A stretch of DNA of 64,000 nt from positions 1 through 64,000 of the forward strand of contig URLV01000005.1 of the NCBI GenBank assembly GCA_900548725.1, in the 5' to 3' direction. The DNA comes from an uncultured Mycoplasmatota bacterium (GTDB lineage: Bacteria; Bacillota_I; Bacilli_A; RF39; UBA660). Below are positions 15,543-25,337 of this stretch, in pieces. Positions within the stretch are counted from its first letter, which is position 1, and each line of letters opens with the position of its first letter. The notes beneath the pieces were generated by a model. The model was given only the letters and a program-made list of their open reading frames with translations, did not search any database and was not told the origin of the DNA. The position numbers were made by a program, and so were the translations under genes.

Positions 15543-15879
15543 TTTCTTTTACCTCTTTTTTTAACATAGATACTTCTTGTACTAATAATTTAATTTTTTC
15601 TGTTTGACCAGATATAATAATTGTCATAGAAATATTTATTACTACAAGTATACCTATAAAGAATACGATTATTAAATTTGATGATAAATTAAAGCCTAAG
15701 AATTTAGTAATTACATTTAATAGATTTGGTACTAGTAAAGATATTAATAATAGTCCAAATGCAATTAACCATACTAAAGAATACTTAATATTCATTCTAC
15801 CTTTTTTTAATATATTTAATATTACTAATATTATAAATAGAGTTATTATTATTGAATAGATTAATAGTTTACCTGTCAT
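15523..15879 (-). CDS. DUF2304 small membrane protein
   Basis: A 118-residue protein with three hydrophobic segments (residues about 5-25, 33-50 and 68-90) and a charged, probably coiled C-terminal tail. The pattern NIKYSLVWLIAFGLLLISLLVP is characteristic of DUF2304 proteins. These are commonly encoded beside dolichyl-phosphate-mannose-synthase-like GT2 enzymes and are thought to act with them at the membrane. Here the GT2 gene lies immediately upstream with a 1-bp gap. A TAAGGAGA ribosome binding site precedes the ATG. Confidence 0.85.
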   Translation of the reverse strand: MTGKLLIYSIIITLFIILVILNILKKGRMNIKYSLVWLIAFGLLLISLLVPNLLNVITKFLGFNLSSNLIIVFFIGILVVINISMTIIISGQTEKIKLLVQEVSMLKKEVKENEKSKK

Positions 15880-15880
15880 A

Positions 15881-16588
15881 TTAATTTCTCCTTATACCTG
15901 TAACAATTATTGATAAAATTACATTTATCATGTAGTATACTGATTTCCATGTTTTGATAGATGATGTTCCTTCTTTTCTTTCATTCATACTTACCCCAAC
16001 TTCTGAAACAGTATAACCTTTTTTTAACACCGTAACAGTTGATACTGGTTCTGGATATTCTATTGGATAATATTTTGCAAATTCAGTAATTAGTTTTTTG
16101 TCAACTGCTCTAAATCCACTAGTTGTGTCATGTATTTTTTTTTGTGTAAATAACTTTATAAAGAAAGATATTAAAATTATTCCACATTGTCTCATTTTTG
16201 TTGATTTAAAATCACTTGAATCATCTATAAAACGTGAACCTATTACCATATTTGATTCTTCATTAATAATTGGTTCAATTATTTTACTTACATAATTAAT
16301 GTCATGTTGTCCATCACCATCAAATTGTATTGCTATATCATAATTGTTTTCTAATGCATATTTATATCCTGTTTGTACTGCTCCACCTATTCCTAAATTA
16401 TGAATTAGGTTTATGTGATTAATATTATTTTCATTAAATATTTTTTCCGATTTATCAGTACTACAATCATTTATAAATATATAATCATATTTTATTTTGT
16501 TTTGTTTGTTATAATTATTTATTTCATTATAAACTTTTAATATATTTTTTTCTTCGTTGTATGAAGGAATTATTAGTAGTATTTTCAT
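15881..16588 (-). CDS. GT2 glycosyltransferase, polyprenyl-phosphate sugar synthase-like
   Basis: A 235-residue GT-A enzyme of the DPM1/polyprenyl-phosphate glycosyltransferase type: MKILLIIPSYNEEKNI, YIFINDCSTDKS, then AIQFDGDGQHD as the DxD motif, and a C-terminal hydrophobic stretch. I chose ATG 16588 because AAGGAGGT precedes it; the in-frame extension of 15 codons upstream has no such site. It probably makes a lipid-phosphate sugar used by membrane GT-C enzymes, with the adjacent DUF2304 protein as partner. This is inference from family and neighbourhood. Confidence 0.9.
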   Translation of the reverse strand: MKILLIIPSYNEEKNILKVYNEINNYNKQNKIKYDYIFINDCSTDKSEKIFNENNINHINLIHNLGIGGAVQTGYKYALENNYDIAIQFDGDGQHDINYVSKIIEPIINEESNMVIGSRFIDDSSDFKSTKMRQCGIILISFFIKLFTQKKIHDTTSGFRAVDKKLITEFAKYYPIEYPEPVSTVTVLKKGYTVSEVGVSMNERKEGTSSIKTWKSVYYMINVILSIIVTGIRRN

Positions 16589-16616
16589 TGTTATACCTCC
16601 TTGCAATAAGTTTTTA

Positions 16617-18569
16617 TTATTTTTTATTTGCACATATTATTGTAAATATTATATAAGCTATTGATATTAGAAATATGTAATAAACATATCTATACATTTG
16701 CCATGATAATGATACAATTAAAGTCAATGTATTACCTATCATAGGATATAGTATATATAAACCTTTTTTATTTTGAATTAACATTATATAACTACATAAT
16801 AAAATTATTGCTAAATAAATGCCGGTTCTCCATAAAAAACAATCAAAAAATTGAAAGCCCATTATTTTATCTCTTAAAAACTTGAAGCATTTATTTATAA
16901 TATTATCTGGAACATATGCTTCCTCATTATTTCTAATATTATATATATCTATATCTAAATTATCTACTTTTTTTATTGGATACCATATTCCTTCTACAAA
17001 ATTATGATTATAGGAATCATGAGGCATAGAAACATTCCACATAATATTTGTTGCATCGGTTCTTTCCTTTATTGTTTTATAAGGATAATTAAAAAAACAT
17101 TCTGAGTAAACTTCGATTAAATTGAAGAGAGTTACATTTTTTTTATTTTTATTATTATCTTTATATATTTCTACTTCTTCAGCATAATATGAATCATTAG
17201 TATATTTATTAAAATATTTTCCTAAAATTTCAGGCGATAATATTCTACTTACTATTTCATAAGAGCGTGAAGAAACTTTTAAATTATGATTGTATAAATT
17301 CCCAACTACTCTTTGCACTGGCATATTAAATTCTGAAATATATTGCTGATTTTTTTCAATTTTGTAAAATTGTGGGAATATTATGTTATTTGCTAAAATA
17401 TATAAAATAATAGACTCCATCACTAAAATAAGTATTTTTTTTTCTTTAAATTTTATTGTTAGCATAATTAGTGCCAATATAGTTAGAATTAATACTCCCT
17501 TTCCATTATGGCGATAAAATGTGCAAGTTATCAATATAATTGGAAATAAAAAGTAATTTAATTTGTTATTTATGAAATGATGTTTACTATCAATTATTTT
17601 ATATAAATAGTATGATACTAACACTATTAAAAAACTATATGGTATATCTTTAAATATTGATGTTACCATCATATAATTATTAGGCATTAGTGCAAAAAGT
17701 ATGTCTAATATGTATATATATTTTTTATTAATGCCTTTTTTTATAGCTTCATAAAATATTAAAGAAAAAACTACTGATGAAAAAAATATTTGTACTAAAA
17801 TTACAAAGAAAGTAGATTTATAAATGCCATATAAAATTCTCATTATTAAAGCCATTATAATTGGATGTGAATTGTTTAGTGGCCAATATCCTATTGCTTG
17901 TAAAATTTGATCTACACCGTCTGAAGTAATGTTGCCAGGATAATATCCAATACCAACCAATATCCAAATACTTGCCATTATGGCAAACAATGCAATAAAG
18001 TCTTTTTTGCTATATTTTTGATTTTTTTGCATTTTTATGTTAGTGAGTACATTTATAAAATTAATTTCAAAATTTAATAGATAAATATCAGCCAGTATAA
18101 ACAAAGAGACATTCTTTAAGCTTATATAAAAATTATCATTTTGCAAAAAAAGATTATGCCCCACAAATAAGAAACATATTATACTTGATATAATGAAAAA
18201 TAAAATTTTATTATTATTTAATTTTTTATAATTGTAGGTTTTGTCACTAATACTTATAAATATTGTTAAGAAAAATATTATTGATTTCGAAATAAAGTCT
18301 AAATTCAAAATATTATAATTTAAACATAGTATGAAGTAAAGTATTATATTTAATATTATTAAATATTTTTTGTTATTTTTATACAAATCAACAATTTTCT
18401 TTATTGAGATATAAATTAATGCTATAAATAAAATAGATAAAATTAACTTTTGAATATTGCTATTTAATGAGTCATCTAATTGATTTTTAAATGCTATGAA
18501 TATTGTGATAGTCATTAATAATGTAAAAAATAATTCTTTTAAGTTAATTTTTTTCAATTTATTCTTCAT
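16617..18569 (-). CDS. Large polytopic membrane protein, DUF6020-like
   Basis: A 650-residue protein with about fourteen hydrophobic segments. The central segment WILVGIGYYPGNITSDGVDQ, then ALMPNNYMMVTSIFKDIPYS, places acidic residues in extracytoplasmic loops in the manner of GT-C glycosyltransferases, and resembles the DUF6020 family found in Bacillota surface-polymer loci. A soluble loop of about 120 residues (roughly 420-560) precedes the last membrane segments. It probably uses a polyprenyl-phosphate sugar such as that made by the GT2 gene just downstream. It overlaps the next gene upstream by 4 bp. Confidence 0.7.
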   Translation of the reverse strand: MKNKLKKINLKELFFTLLMTITIFIAFKNQLDDSLNSNIQKLILSILFIALIYISIKKIVDLYKNNKKYLIILNIILYFILCLNYNILNLDFISKSIIFFLTIFISISDKTYNYKKLNNNKILFFIISSIICFLFVGHNLFLQNDNFYISLKNVSLFILADIYLLNFEINFINVLTNIKMQKNQKYSKKDFIALFAIMASIWILVGIGYYPGNITSDGVDQILQAIGYWPLNNSHPIIMALIMRILYGIYKSTFFVILVQIFFSSVVFSLIFYEAIKKGINKKYIYILDILFALMPNNYMMVTSIFKDIPYSFLIVLVSYYLYKIIDSKHHFINNKLNYFLFPIILITCTFYRHNGKGVLILTILALIMLTIKFKEKKILILVMESIILYILANNIIFPQFYKIEKNQQYISEFNMPVQRVVGNLYNHNLKVSSRSYEIVSRILSPEILGKYFNKYTNDSYYAEEVEIYKDNNKNKKNVTLFNLIEVYSECFFNYPYKTIKERTDATNIMWNVSMPHDSYNHNFVEGIWYPIKKVDNLDIDIYNIRNNEEAYVPDNIINKCFKFLRDKIMGFQFFDCFLWRTGIYLAIILLCSYIMLIQNKKGLYILYPMIGNTLTLIVSLSWQMYRYVYYIFLISIAYIIFTIICANKK

Positions 18570-20251
18570 TTTTTTAATCTCCTTAAAATATTTTTTAATT
18601 TGACTCTTATATTATAGGGAACAATTTTTCTAAATAAAACTCTTAATTTTAAGTCTTTATTAATATAAAGATTTTTTGATGAAGGTACTGTATGTTGAAA
18701 ATAATATTCTAAAACATCATATTTGTAAGATCTTATTCCATATTTTGCATCCCACCATGTTGCTTCATAGTGATGTTCTGCAATATTTCTATCGTTATAC
18801 ATATTTAAAGTTAACACATCTGCAGAATATATTCTTATATTATTTTCTAATATTTGTTCTTCTCCATCAAAACGAATACTAGTATTTTCTGCTAAAACCT
18901 TAGATATTCTCTTTGGAATAGTATTAACAGTATTAAATGTGCCATCAGAGTTAATAAAATGTTCTCCGTTATATGTATTAAATATAGTCGTTATCATTTT
19001 GTTATTTGGCACAGCTCCAAAAATTCCTGCATGTACGTTGTTGGTTTCAAAAGCAAAAAAAGCTTCATTTAATAATAGAGAATGAATATAAGTTGTAAAT
19101 TCAGTATCTGTATCCACATAAATTCCACCATATTCTTTAATAATTTTTAATCTAAAATAATCGGTTACAAAAGCCCATTTTTTATTTTCATATGCCTCTT
19201 TTACATATTCACATTCATTAATATCGCAATTACGCTCATTCCATTCTATTATTTCGCAATCCGGAGCGTATTTTTTCCATGAATTATAACATTTTTCAAA
19301 TATTTCGCTTTTTTTACCGTTTCCAAACCAAAAATAATGTATTTTTTTTGGAATTAATTTTTTGTTTGAAATATCTTCTATTTCTTTTTTCATTATTGCT
19401 TTTTTTATATATTTATTGTTTTTAAAATATTTTTTATTTTCTTTATAAAAATTTAAGTAATCCTCGGCAAATTCAGGTTTAAAATATATAAAACTAACAA
19501 TGCTTTTATATAAAGCATATATATAATCATCAAAATATTCTCTTTTTATGTTTTGAATTCCATTTTTCCAAGCTAAAATTACATCTAGTGATTTTTTATT
19601 CATATGACTTTGTGTAATAGATTGATTTCTTTGTCTATAATAATATAATCCCTTATTTATATAGCCCATTTCTTCAGAGTCTGATAAAATAAAAGGCATG
19701 GTATACATATCTTCAAACCAATAATTTTCTTCTGGAAATTTATGAGATTCAATTAATGATTTTTTATAAACTCTTGCACATGCAAATGCTGGCTCAAAAC
19801 AAACTTTTAAAAAATCATGCTTATTCATTCTTTTAAAATTTGGATATATTACTCTTGTAATTCCATCTTTCCATCCATCATTAATTCCAATCATATTGAA
19901 GGTTATAAGATCATATTTGTTATTATTTATCTTATCTAATATACGTTTCACGTAATCCTTTTCAACCCAATCGTCTGAATCTACAAAAGACACATAATCT
20001 CCATTGCTTTTGCTAAATCCATAATTTCTTGCGCTTCCTAAGCCGCCATTTCTTTTTTTATATAGTTTTGCATTTTTTTTGTTTTTAATAATTTTTTCTA
20101 TTATCTTGTTTGAATTGTCAGTACTACCATCATCGACAACTATTATTTCGTAGTCATTAGAATTTTGTTCTAACAATGAGTTCAAACATTTTTCTACGTA
20201 TTGTTCTACATTATATACAGGAACAATTATTGATAATTTCACTTTTTCCAT
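18566..20251 (-). CDS. Bifunctional glycosyltransferase: GT2 + GT32-like (DXD) domains
   Basis: A 561-residue protein without membrane segments. Residues 1-270 are a GT2 domain (LSIIVPVYNVEQYVEKCLNS, IVVDDGSTDNS, VSFVDSDDW). From about 299 (IPKKIHYFWFGNGKKSE) runs a GT32/capsular-polysaccharide-synthesis-type glycosyltransferase. It contains WAFVTDYFRLKIIKEYGGIY and the DxD site VDTDTE near 379-383. I chose ATG 20251 because AAGGAG precedes it by eight bases; a GTG 9 bp upstream is in frame. The start overlaps the upstream stop codon by one base. A GT32 domain of the same type begins the protein encoded at 21138-22931. Confidence 0.9.
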   Translation of the reverse strand: MEKVKLSIIVPVYNVEQYVEKCLNSLLEQNSNDYEIIVVDDGSTDNSNKIIEKIIKNKKNAKLYKKRNGGLGSARNYGFSKSNGDYVSFVDSDDWVEKDYVKRILDKINNNKYDLITFNMIGINDGWKDGITRVIYPNFKRMNKHDFLKVCFEPAFACARVYKKSLIESHKFPEENYWFEDMYTMPFILSDSEEMGYINKGLYYYRQRNQSITQSHMNKKSLDVILAWKNGIQNIKREYFDDYIYALYKSIVSFIYFKPEFAEDYLNFYKENKKYFKNNKYIKKAIMKKEIEDISNKKLIPKKIHYFWFGNGKKSEIFEKCYNSWKKYAPDCEIIEWNERNCDINECEYVKEAYENKKWAFVTDYFRLKIIKEYGGIYVDTDTEFTTYIHSLLLNEAFFAFETNNVHAGIFGAVPNNKMITTIFNTYNGEHFINSDGTFNTVNTIPKRISKVLAENTSIRFDGEEQILENNIRIYSADVLTLNMYNDRNIAEHHYEATWWDAKYGIRSYKYDVLEYYFQHTVPSSKNLYINKDLKLRVLFRKIVPYNIRVKLKNILRRLKK

Positions 20252-21129
20252 TACTTCCACTCCTTATTTCTATATTCTTTTATTATATTATCATAATTAT
20301 TTTTAACAAAAACTATTTTTTGGGCTATTTCATTAATATCATCATCTGACTTTACTACTAAATGCTCTTTTAAATATTCGCTATTGTTAAAATAATTTGT
20401 ATTTCCAACTAAACATGGTACTCCATAATTAAAACTTTTTTTTATTAATTCTGTATTAGTATTGGTAAAATTTATGTATAGATTAACAAAATTATTTGAT
20501 ATTATATTATCTAGTGACTTTTCTTTTTGATATTTTATATTAAATTTCTTCAAAAAATTGTTTGTTTTTTTCATTTTGATTGACAATTTACAATAATCAT
20601 AATCAATTAACGTCAATGCAGCTAATTGATTATAAATATTATTTCGAGGATCAATATCATTGCTTAATACACCAATAGTATTATTATTAATATTAGTTTT
20701 CTCTGTCGATTTAATATCTAAATTAATTATTTCACATTTGAATCCTAGATTATTAAAAACTTTGTAATTATCTATACTTATGCACCCAATACTTGTTACT
20801 AAATCTCTGTCAATATAATCCATCATCTGATGAAATGTATTTCTGACACCATTATTTGACATATTAGAAAATGAACTATTAAATATCCAACAAACACTTA
20901 TTTCTTTTTTTAAGCGAGGTAGTAGGTACTCATACAACGAATTGTAACCATTTAAAAATATTTTTTTTATTTTATTTTTATTTATAAAATTTAGAATTTC
21001 ACATTGATTTGTAACCTTATCAATTACAATCACGTTTCCTAATGTATATTCAAGACTATCTCTTATAGAAATATCATCTTTCGGTAAAAACACAAGAGTA
21101 TTTTTTGCTTTTTTTAATTGTTCTATCAT
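20251..21129 (-). CDS. GT-B-like glycosyltransferase domain protein, paralogue of the next gene's C-terminal half
   Basis: A 292-residue soluble protein. It is clearly related to the C-terminal half of the neighbouring 21138-22931 product: GVPCLVGNTNYFNNSEYLKE here corresponds to TICLTGNNHHYFKNTELEKY there. LYINFTNTNTELIKKSFNYG also corresponds to LYITFSECAPMLPLESFEVD. The arrangement suggests a GT-B (GT4-like) fold in which the usual E-x7-E motif is altered (TELIKKSF here), so catalytic competence is uncertain. The gene probably arose by duplication, with loss or absence of the GT32 half. The ribosome binding site is GTGAGGTAAAAT. Confidence 0.7.
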   Translation of the reverse strand: MIEQLKKAKNTLVFLPKDDISIRDSLEYTLGNVIVIDKVTNQCEILNFINKNKIKKIFLNGYNSLYEYLLPRLKKEISVCWIFNSSFSNMSNNGVRNTFHQMMDYIDRDLVTSIGCISIDNYKVFNNLGFKCEIINLDIKSTEKTNINNNTIGVLSNDIDPRNNIYNQLAALTLIDYDYCKLSIKMKKTNNFLKKFNIKYQKEKSLDNIISNNFVNLYINFTNTNTELIKKSFNYGVPCLVGNTNYFNNSEYLKEHLVVKSDDDINEIAQKIVFVKNNYDNIIKEYRNKEWK

Positions 21130-21137
21130 ATTTTACC

Positions 21138-22931
21138 TCACTTTTCTATAAATTCTTTTACGCTTTTTACACTTAATTTATCATTTTCCTTTTTCCATAT
21201 TTTATATAATTTTAATATTTTTTCTTTATTATTTAAAGATAGTCTTATTTTTTTTGAAATTTCTAGAGGACTTTCTTCGTTATTAACCACTAAATATTTT
21301 TCTAATTCGGTATTTTTAAAATAATGATGATTATTTCCCGTCAAGCATATTGTATCAACTTCAAATGATTCCAATGGCAACATCGGTGCACATTCTGAAA
21401 ACGTAATGTATAAATTCAAAGTATTTTTTGACATTCTTTCTAACAATTCATTTCTGGATATTGTTCCACATTTTCCTATAACCTTTAACCCTAAACTTTT
21501 TGCAAAATATTCTGTTTCATAATCCAAAGGAATTATGTCTACGGTAGCATTTTTTAGCAAAGATATAGCTGCTATTTGAGTAAATAAATTTTTTCTCCAA
21601 TCATCTTTTCTTGCCGCATATAATCCAATAACTAAATTGTCAGGTTCAACATGGTTTATTATTTTAGGAAGTGTAACATTGTTTCTTATAAAACTTACAT
21701 CTATTCCTAGATTTTCATAAAATTTTATCAACGATTCTTTACAAGTACCAAATGTCGTTAAAATGCCATCATTTGCCATGTCTATAAGTTCTTGATTCCT
21801 TTCCCAACCATATTCGTCGTATACTTGTGAAATACTTCCATGCCAGAAACATTTTATTTTTATATATGGATTTTTCTTTTTTAAATAGTATGCTAAATCT
21901 TTCCATCCTAAACACATCGCACTAAAGATAACTTGTGTAATATTCTGTTCTAATATTATATTTCCAAATTTTTTTATGTCTTTTTTTCTAAAAAATTCTC
22001 CACATGGAACACGGTTGTCAAACAGTTCTATTGTTGCGCTCGTTATACCTAGCCAATCAGGATTATGCATTACAATATAATCGTTGTTGATTTCTTTTAA
22101 TGCATTTATTCCCACTTCCATATCATGTTTATATTTACCACCATTCATATAAGTATATTTAAAATATTTGGCAGGTTTATATAAAAATTTTCTTATAATT
22201 GAATCAAGTATATGCAAGATTTTTTTATATAATAAATTTATTTTATCTATGTTTTTTTCGCCAAAAATTTTATTTAAATTTCTTTTCATTTTCTGTTTTG
22301 AAGAAAACCAACTTGCATCATAATAGTGAATCATACAAGTTTTATTAGTAAAATAATTGTTTTTCATATTAAATGAAAGTGGGTAAAAATATTCTCTTGG
22401 ATAAATTTTTATGTTATGAGGTAAATTTTGTACCTCTGTTGATAAGTGATCTAAACCTATTTCATTTAAAAACTTAGTCATTATTCTAGGAATTGAAAAT
22501 TTAAACATTTCGTTAATATCAAATTGTTCTTGTGATTGATAGAATTCCAACATTTTTCCTGAAAAAAATGATTTGGGCTTATTTTCCCCCCATACACCTG
22601 CAGCAACCATAAAAGAATCTTCTATTCCTAAAAAAGTGTTGTCTTTTAAAAGAAAGTCAACCGGTTTTACAATTAACATATCTGTGTCAAAATAAATTCC
22701 ACCCATTTCAAAAAGCACTTTCGATCTTACATAATCTGAAACAAATGCATATTTTTGATTTTCATAAGCCTGTTTCACAAATGGACATTCATTAATATTA
22801 AAATTGCTTTCATCCCATCTAATAATTTCGTAATTAGGCAAATACTTTTTCCAACTTTTGATACACTTTTTAGCTAATTTAGGTAAAGGTTTGTTACCAA
22901 ACCAACAATAATGTATATATTTTGATTCCAT
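21138..22931 (-). CDS. Bifunctional protein: GT32-like glycosyltransferase + GT-B-like domain
   Basis: A 597-residue protein, first gene of the operon that ends with wecB. Residues 1-230 form a GT32 domain: YIHYCWFGNKPLPKLAKKCI, YAFVSDYVRSKVLFEMGGIY and the DxD site FDTDML near 81. From about 260 to the end is a GT-B-like domain including WHGSISQVYDEYGWERNQEL and IGLYAARKDDWRKNLFTQIA. I chose ATG 22931 because TTAGGAGCAACGGT precedes it and the GT32 motif then starts at residue 5. The promoter at 22954-22962 would otherwise fall inside the coding region. Both halves have paralogues in the two genes that follow. Confidence 0.85.
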   Translation of the reverse strand: MESKYIHYCWFGNKPLPKLAKKCIKSWKKYLPNYEIIRWDESNFNINECPFVKQAYENQKYAFVSDYVRSKVLFEMGGIYFDTDMLIVKPVDFLLKDNTFLGIEDSFMVAAGVWGENKPKSFFSGKMLEFYQSQEQFDINEMFKFSIPRIMTKFLNEIGLDHLSTEVQNLPHNIKIYPREYFYPLSFNMKNNYFTNKTCMIHYYDASWFSSKQKMKRNLNKIFGEKNIDKINLLYKKILHILDSIIRKFLYKPAKYFKYTYMNGGKYKHDMEVGINALKEINNDYIVMHNPDWLGITSATIELFDNRVPCGEFFRKKDIKKFGNIILEQNITQVIFSAMCLGWKDLAYYLKKKNPYIKIKCFWHGSISQVYDEYGWERNQELIDMANDGILTTFGTCKESLIKFYENLGIDVSFIRNNVTLPKIINHVEPDNLVIGLYAARKDDWRKNLFTQIAAISLLKNATVDIIPLDYETEYFAKSLGLKVIGKCGTISRNELLERMSKNTLNLYITFSECAPMLPLESFEVDTICLTGNNHHYFKNTELEKYLVVNNEESPLEISKKIRLSLNNKEKILKLYKIWKKENDKLSVKSVKEFIEK

Positions 22932-22953
22932 ACCGTTGCTCCTAACTGTATCT

Positions 22954-22962
22954 ATTATATCA
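22954..22962 (-). promoter_or_regulatory. Extended -10 promoter of the wecB operon
   Basis: TGATATAAT on the minus strand, 23 bp upstream of ATG 22931. The preceding transcription unit ends at a terminator at 22984-23012, so this should drive the genes down to wecB. Confidence 0.65.
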
Positions 22963-22983
22963 AAAAACATATTTTATTTAAAT

Positions 22984-23012
22984 AAAAAGAAAGCTTTTTA
23001 TTATCTTTCTTT
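22984..23012 (-). terminator. Terminator of the ABC transporter/TagF operon
   Basis: On the minus strand AAAGAAAG / CTTTCTTT forms an 8-bp stem followed by TTATTTAAAT. It lies 11 bp after the stop of the GT2-GT4 fusion gene. Confidence 0.7.
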
Positions 23013-23022
23013 AAATTTATCT

Positions 23023-25326
23023 TTATTTTTCTTCGTTTTTTAATATTTTTATTAGTATTACAAAGCAAGAATAAATACTTAATATTAAAAACTTTATAAA
23101 ATATAATATGTTTTTTAATAAGCCAAAAGTTATCTTATATGTTTGATATATTAAATTTAATATATTTTTTGCTTCTTTAACACAATTATATTTTGTACAT
23201 ATTCTATAACATTTATTCTTTATTCTTTGTTTTAATGTTAATTCTATTTTGTTGTCTTTTATGTTATCAAAATCTAAATCAAATTTTGTTTTATAATAAT
23301 ATTTTACATTATTGATATGTTCTTCTTTTGTACTATCTAGTGCTAACTCAAAAATTAATTTATTATCATTTTTGATTATATTTTTTCTTTGTTCTAAATT
23401 ATCAAAGATTTTATTAAACTGAGTAATTATGTGATTTAATGTAAATCCTTCTAATATTTTCTCTCTACAATTTTTTGATAATTTTTCTAAATTATTTAAT
23501 ACATAATTAATTTTATCAACATAATCTTTTATCTCTTTTTCTTCGTTTTTTTGGTTAAATTCAACTATTCCACCAACTGTATCATCTATTAATTCTCTTT
23601 GTCCTCCAACTGATGTTGAAACAACTGGTACTTCCATTGCAAGTGATTCATATGAAGTTAATGCTAATCCTTCTAATGAAGAGCAATTTACTGTAATATC
23701 ACTTATTGCATATATTTCTTCTGGTCTATTAGTAGAGCCTAGCATAGTGAAATTTTTGTTAATTGAACTTCTTACCTTTTTATATAGATTTCCATCACCA
23801 GCTATAACAAAATGAACATCATTTCTAGTTTCTAATAATTTTTTTGATATTTTTACAAATAGTTCTGGTCTTTTTTCTTCAGATAATCTTGCAATAAATG
23901 TTATTATTTTTTTATTTGAAGGAATATTATATTTTTGTTTAAGTTCTTCTTTATTAAATTTTGTTTTGTCAAACCTTTTTTCATCTGTTCCAATATATAA
24001 TGTTTCTACGTTTTCTTTATTAAATCTTTCTTTTAATTCCTTTTTTGTAAAGTTATTACAACAATAAGTTTTATCAATATAATCATCTACATCTTTTGAA
24101 CACCTTCCAAATCCACCTTGTAAATCTTTTGGATCAATAGAATGAATATAATCTACTACCTTAATATTATTATATTTATTTTTTATAAATGGTAACATAT
24201 AATATCCAATTTTGCTATTGCTTACATAAATAGTATCTACTTTTCTTGAGTCAATTATGTAATCTACAAAATTTAAATAATCACTAGTATCTAAAAAAGT
24301 TGTTAAGTCATAAAATTCTGATACTATATTTGTAAATTCATTTCTTAAATCATTTGTACTAGGTAGTGTTGTTATAACAATTGGATCAAATTTTTCTTTA
24401 TCTAGTCCTTTTATTAATTCTAAATTAAATAAATCTGCTCCTCCTAATACTGTCCAGGGTAATATAAATAAGATTTTCTTTTTATTACATTTGTATTCTG
24501 GCAATGTCATATTTTTTAAATCTTTTATTTCGTATTTTTTATTAATTCTAGGATATTGAATTATTTCTACATCTTTTTTTATAGTACTTGCTGTTCCATT
24601 AATTAAAGCCATTGCTTTATCATTGTTTTGTTTTGCTCTTTGAAATTCTCCAGTACTATTAATTCTATACCAAAATATTGGAGCATTAACTCTTATAGGC
24701 TTTTTACCCGCTGCAAGAAGTTTTAGCCATAAGTTCCAATCTTCGTACATTGCTTTTTCTTTTATTTCAAAGCATCCGACACTTAACAAATCTTCTTTTC
24801 TAATCATTGTGCTTATGCATATTAAATTATCTCTTTTTTCTTTTTCAACTGTTAAATATTGTTCCCAAATAAATTCTCTATCTCCAAAATTCACCATTGT
24901 TGTATAAGCAAAAGAGGCATCTTTGTGTGTTTCTAATGTCCAATATAAAACTTCTAACATTGTATTTTCCATTATGTCATCACAATCTAAGAAGAATATA
25001 TATTTAGTATCTTTAGAAGCTTTTTTTATACCAAAATCTCTTGTGTCTGATGGGCCACCATTTTCTTTATGATATACTTTTATTCTACTATCAATCTTTG
25101 AAACATTTTCTAATTTTTTTACAGATTCTTTATCTGGTGAACCATCATTAACAATTATCCATTCAAAAAATGGATAAGTTTGACTTATCACTGAATTTGC
25201 TGTTTCTAATAATGTTTCTCCACCATTATAAAATGGAGTTATTATTGAAATTGTTGGTTTTATATTTTTATTTAATAAGTCACCAATTGTTGTTATCTTA
25301 TTTCCTGGTCTTTTTTTATAATCCAT
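23023..25326 (-). CDS. Bifunctional glycosyltransferase: GT2 + GT4, with C-terminal hydrophobic tail
   Basis: A 767-residue fusion. Residues about 25-250 are GT2 (ISIITPFYNGGETLLETANS, WIIVNDGSPD, FFLDCDDIME near 113). From about 282 (KKKILFILPWTVLGGADLFN) to 660 is a GT4 GT-B domain (ITFIARLSEEKRPELFV, SLEGLALTSYESLAMEVPVV near 548). The last 35 residues are hydrophobic (NILYFIKFLILSIYSCFVIL) and could anchor the enzyme at the membrane beside the exporter encoded just upstream. It is the last gene of its operon. The ribosome binding site is TTAGGATGAT. Confidence 0.92.
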   Translation of the reverse strand: MDYKKRPGNKITTIGDLLNKNIKPTISIITPFYNGGETLLETANSVISQTYPFFEWIIVNDGSPDKESVKKLENVSKIDSRIKVYHKENGGPSDTRDFGIKKASKDTKYIFFLDCDDIMENTMLEVLYWTLETHKDASFAYTTMVNFGDREFIWEQYLTVEKEKRDNLICISTMIRKEDLLSVGCFEIKEKAMYEDWNLWLKLLAAGKKPIRVNAPIFWYRINSTGEFQRAKQNNDKAMALINGTASTIKKDVEIIQYPRINKKYEIKDLKNMTLPEYKCNKKKILFILPWTVLGGADLFNLELIKGLDKEKFDPIVITTLPSTNDLRNEFTNIVSEFYDLTTFLDTSDYLNFVDYIIDSRKVDTIYVSNSKIGYYMLPFIKNKYNNIKVVDYIHSIDPKDLQGGFGRCSKDVDDYIDKTYCCNNFTKKELKERFNKENVETLYIGTDEKRFDKTKFNKEELKQKYNIPSNKKIITFIARLSEEKRPELFVKISKKLLETRNDVHFVIAGDGNLYKKVRSSINKNFTMLGSTNRPEEIYAISDITVNCSSLEGLALTSYESLAMEVPVVSTSVGGQRELIDDTVGGIVEFNQKNEEKEIKDYVDKINYVLNNLEKLSKNCREKILEGFTLNHIITQFNKIFDNLEQRKNIIKNDNKLIFELALDSTKEEHINNVKYYYKTKFDLDFDNIKDNKIELTLKQRIKNKCYRICTKYNCVKEAKNILNLIYQTYKITFGLLKNILYFIKFLILSIYSCFVILIKILKNEEK

Positions 25327-25337
25327 TTTTAATCATC

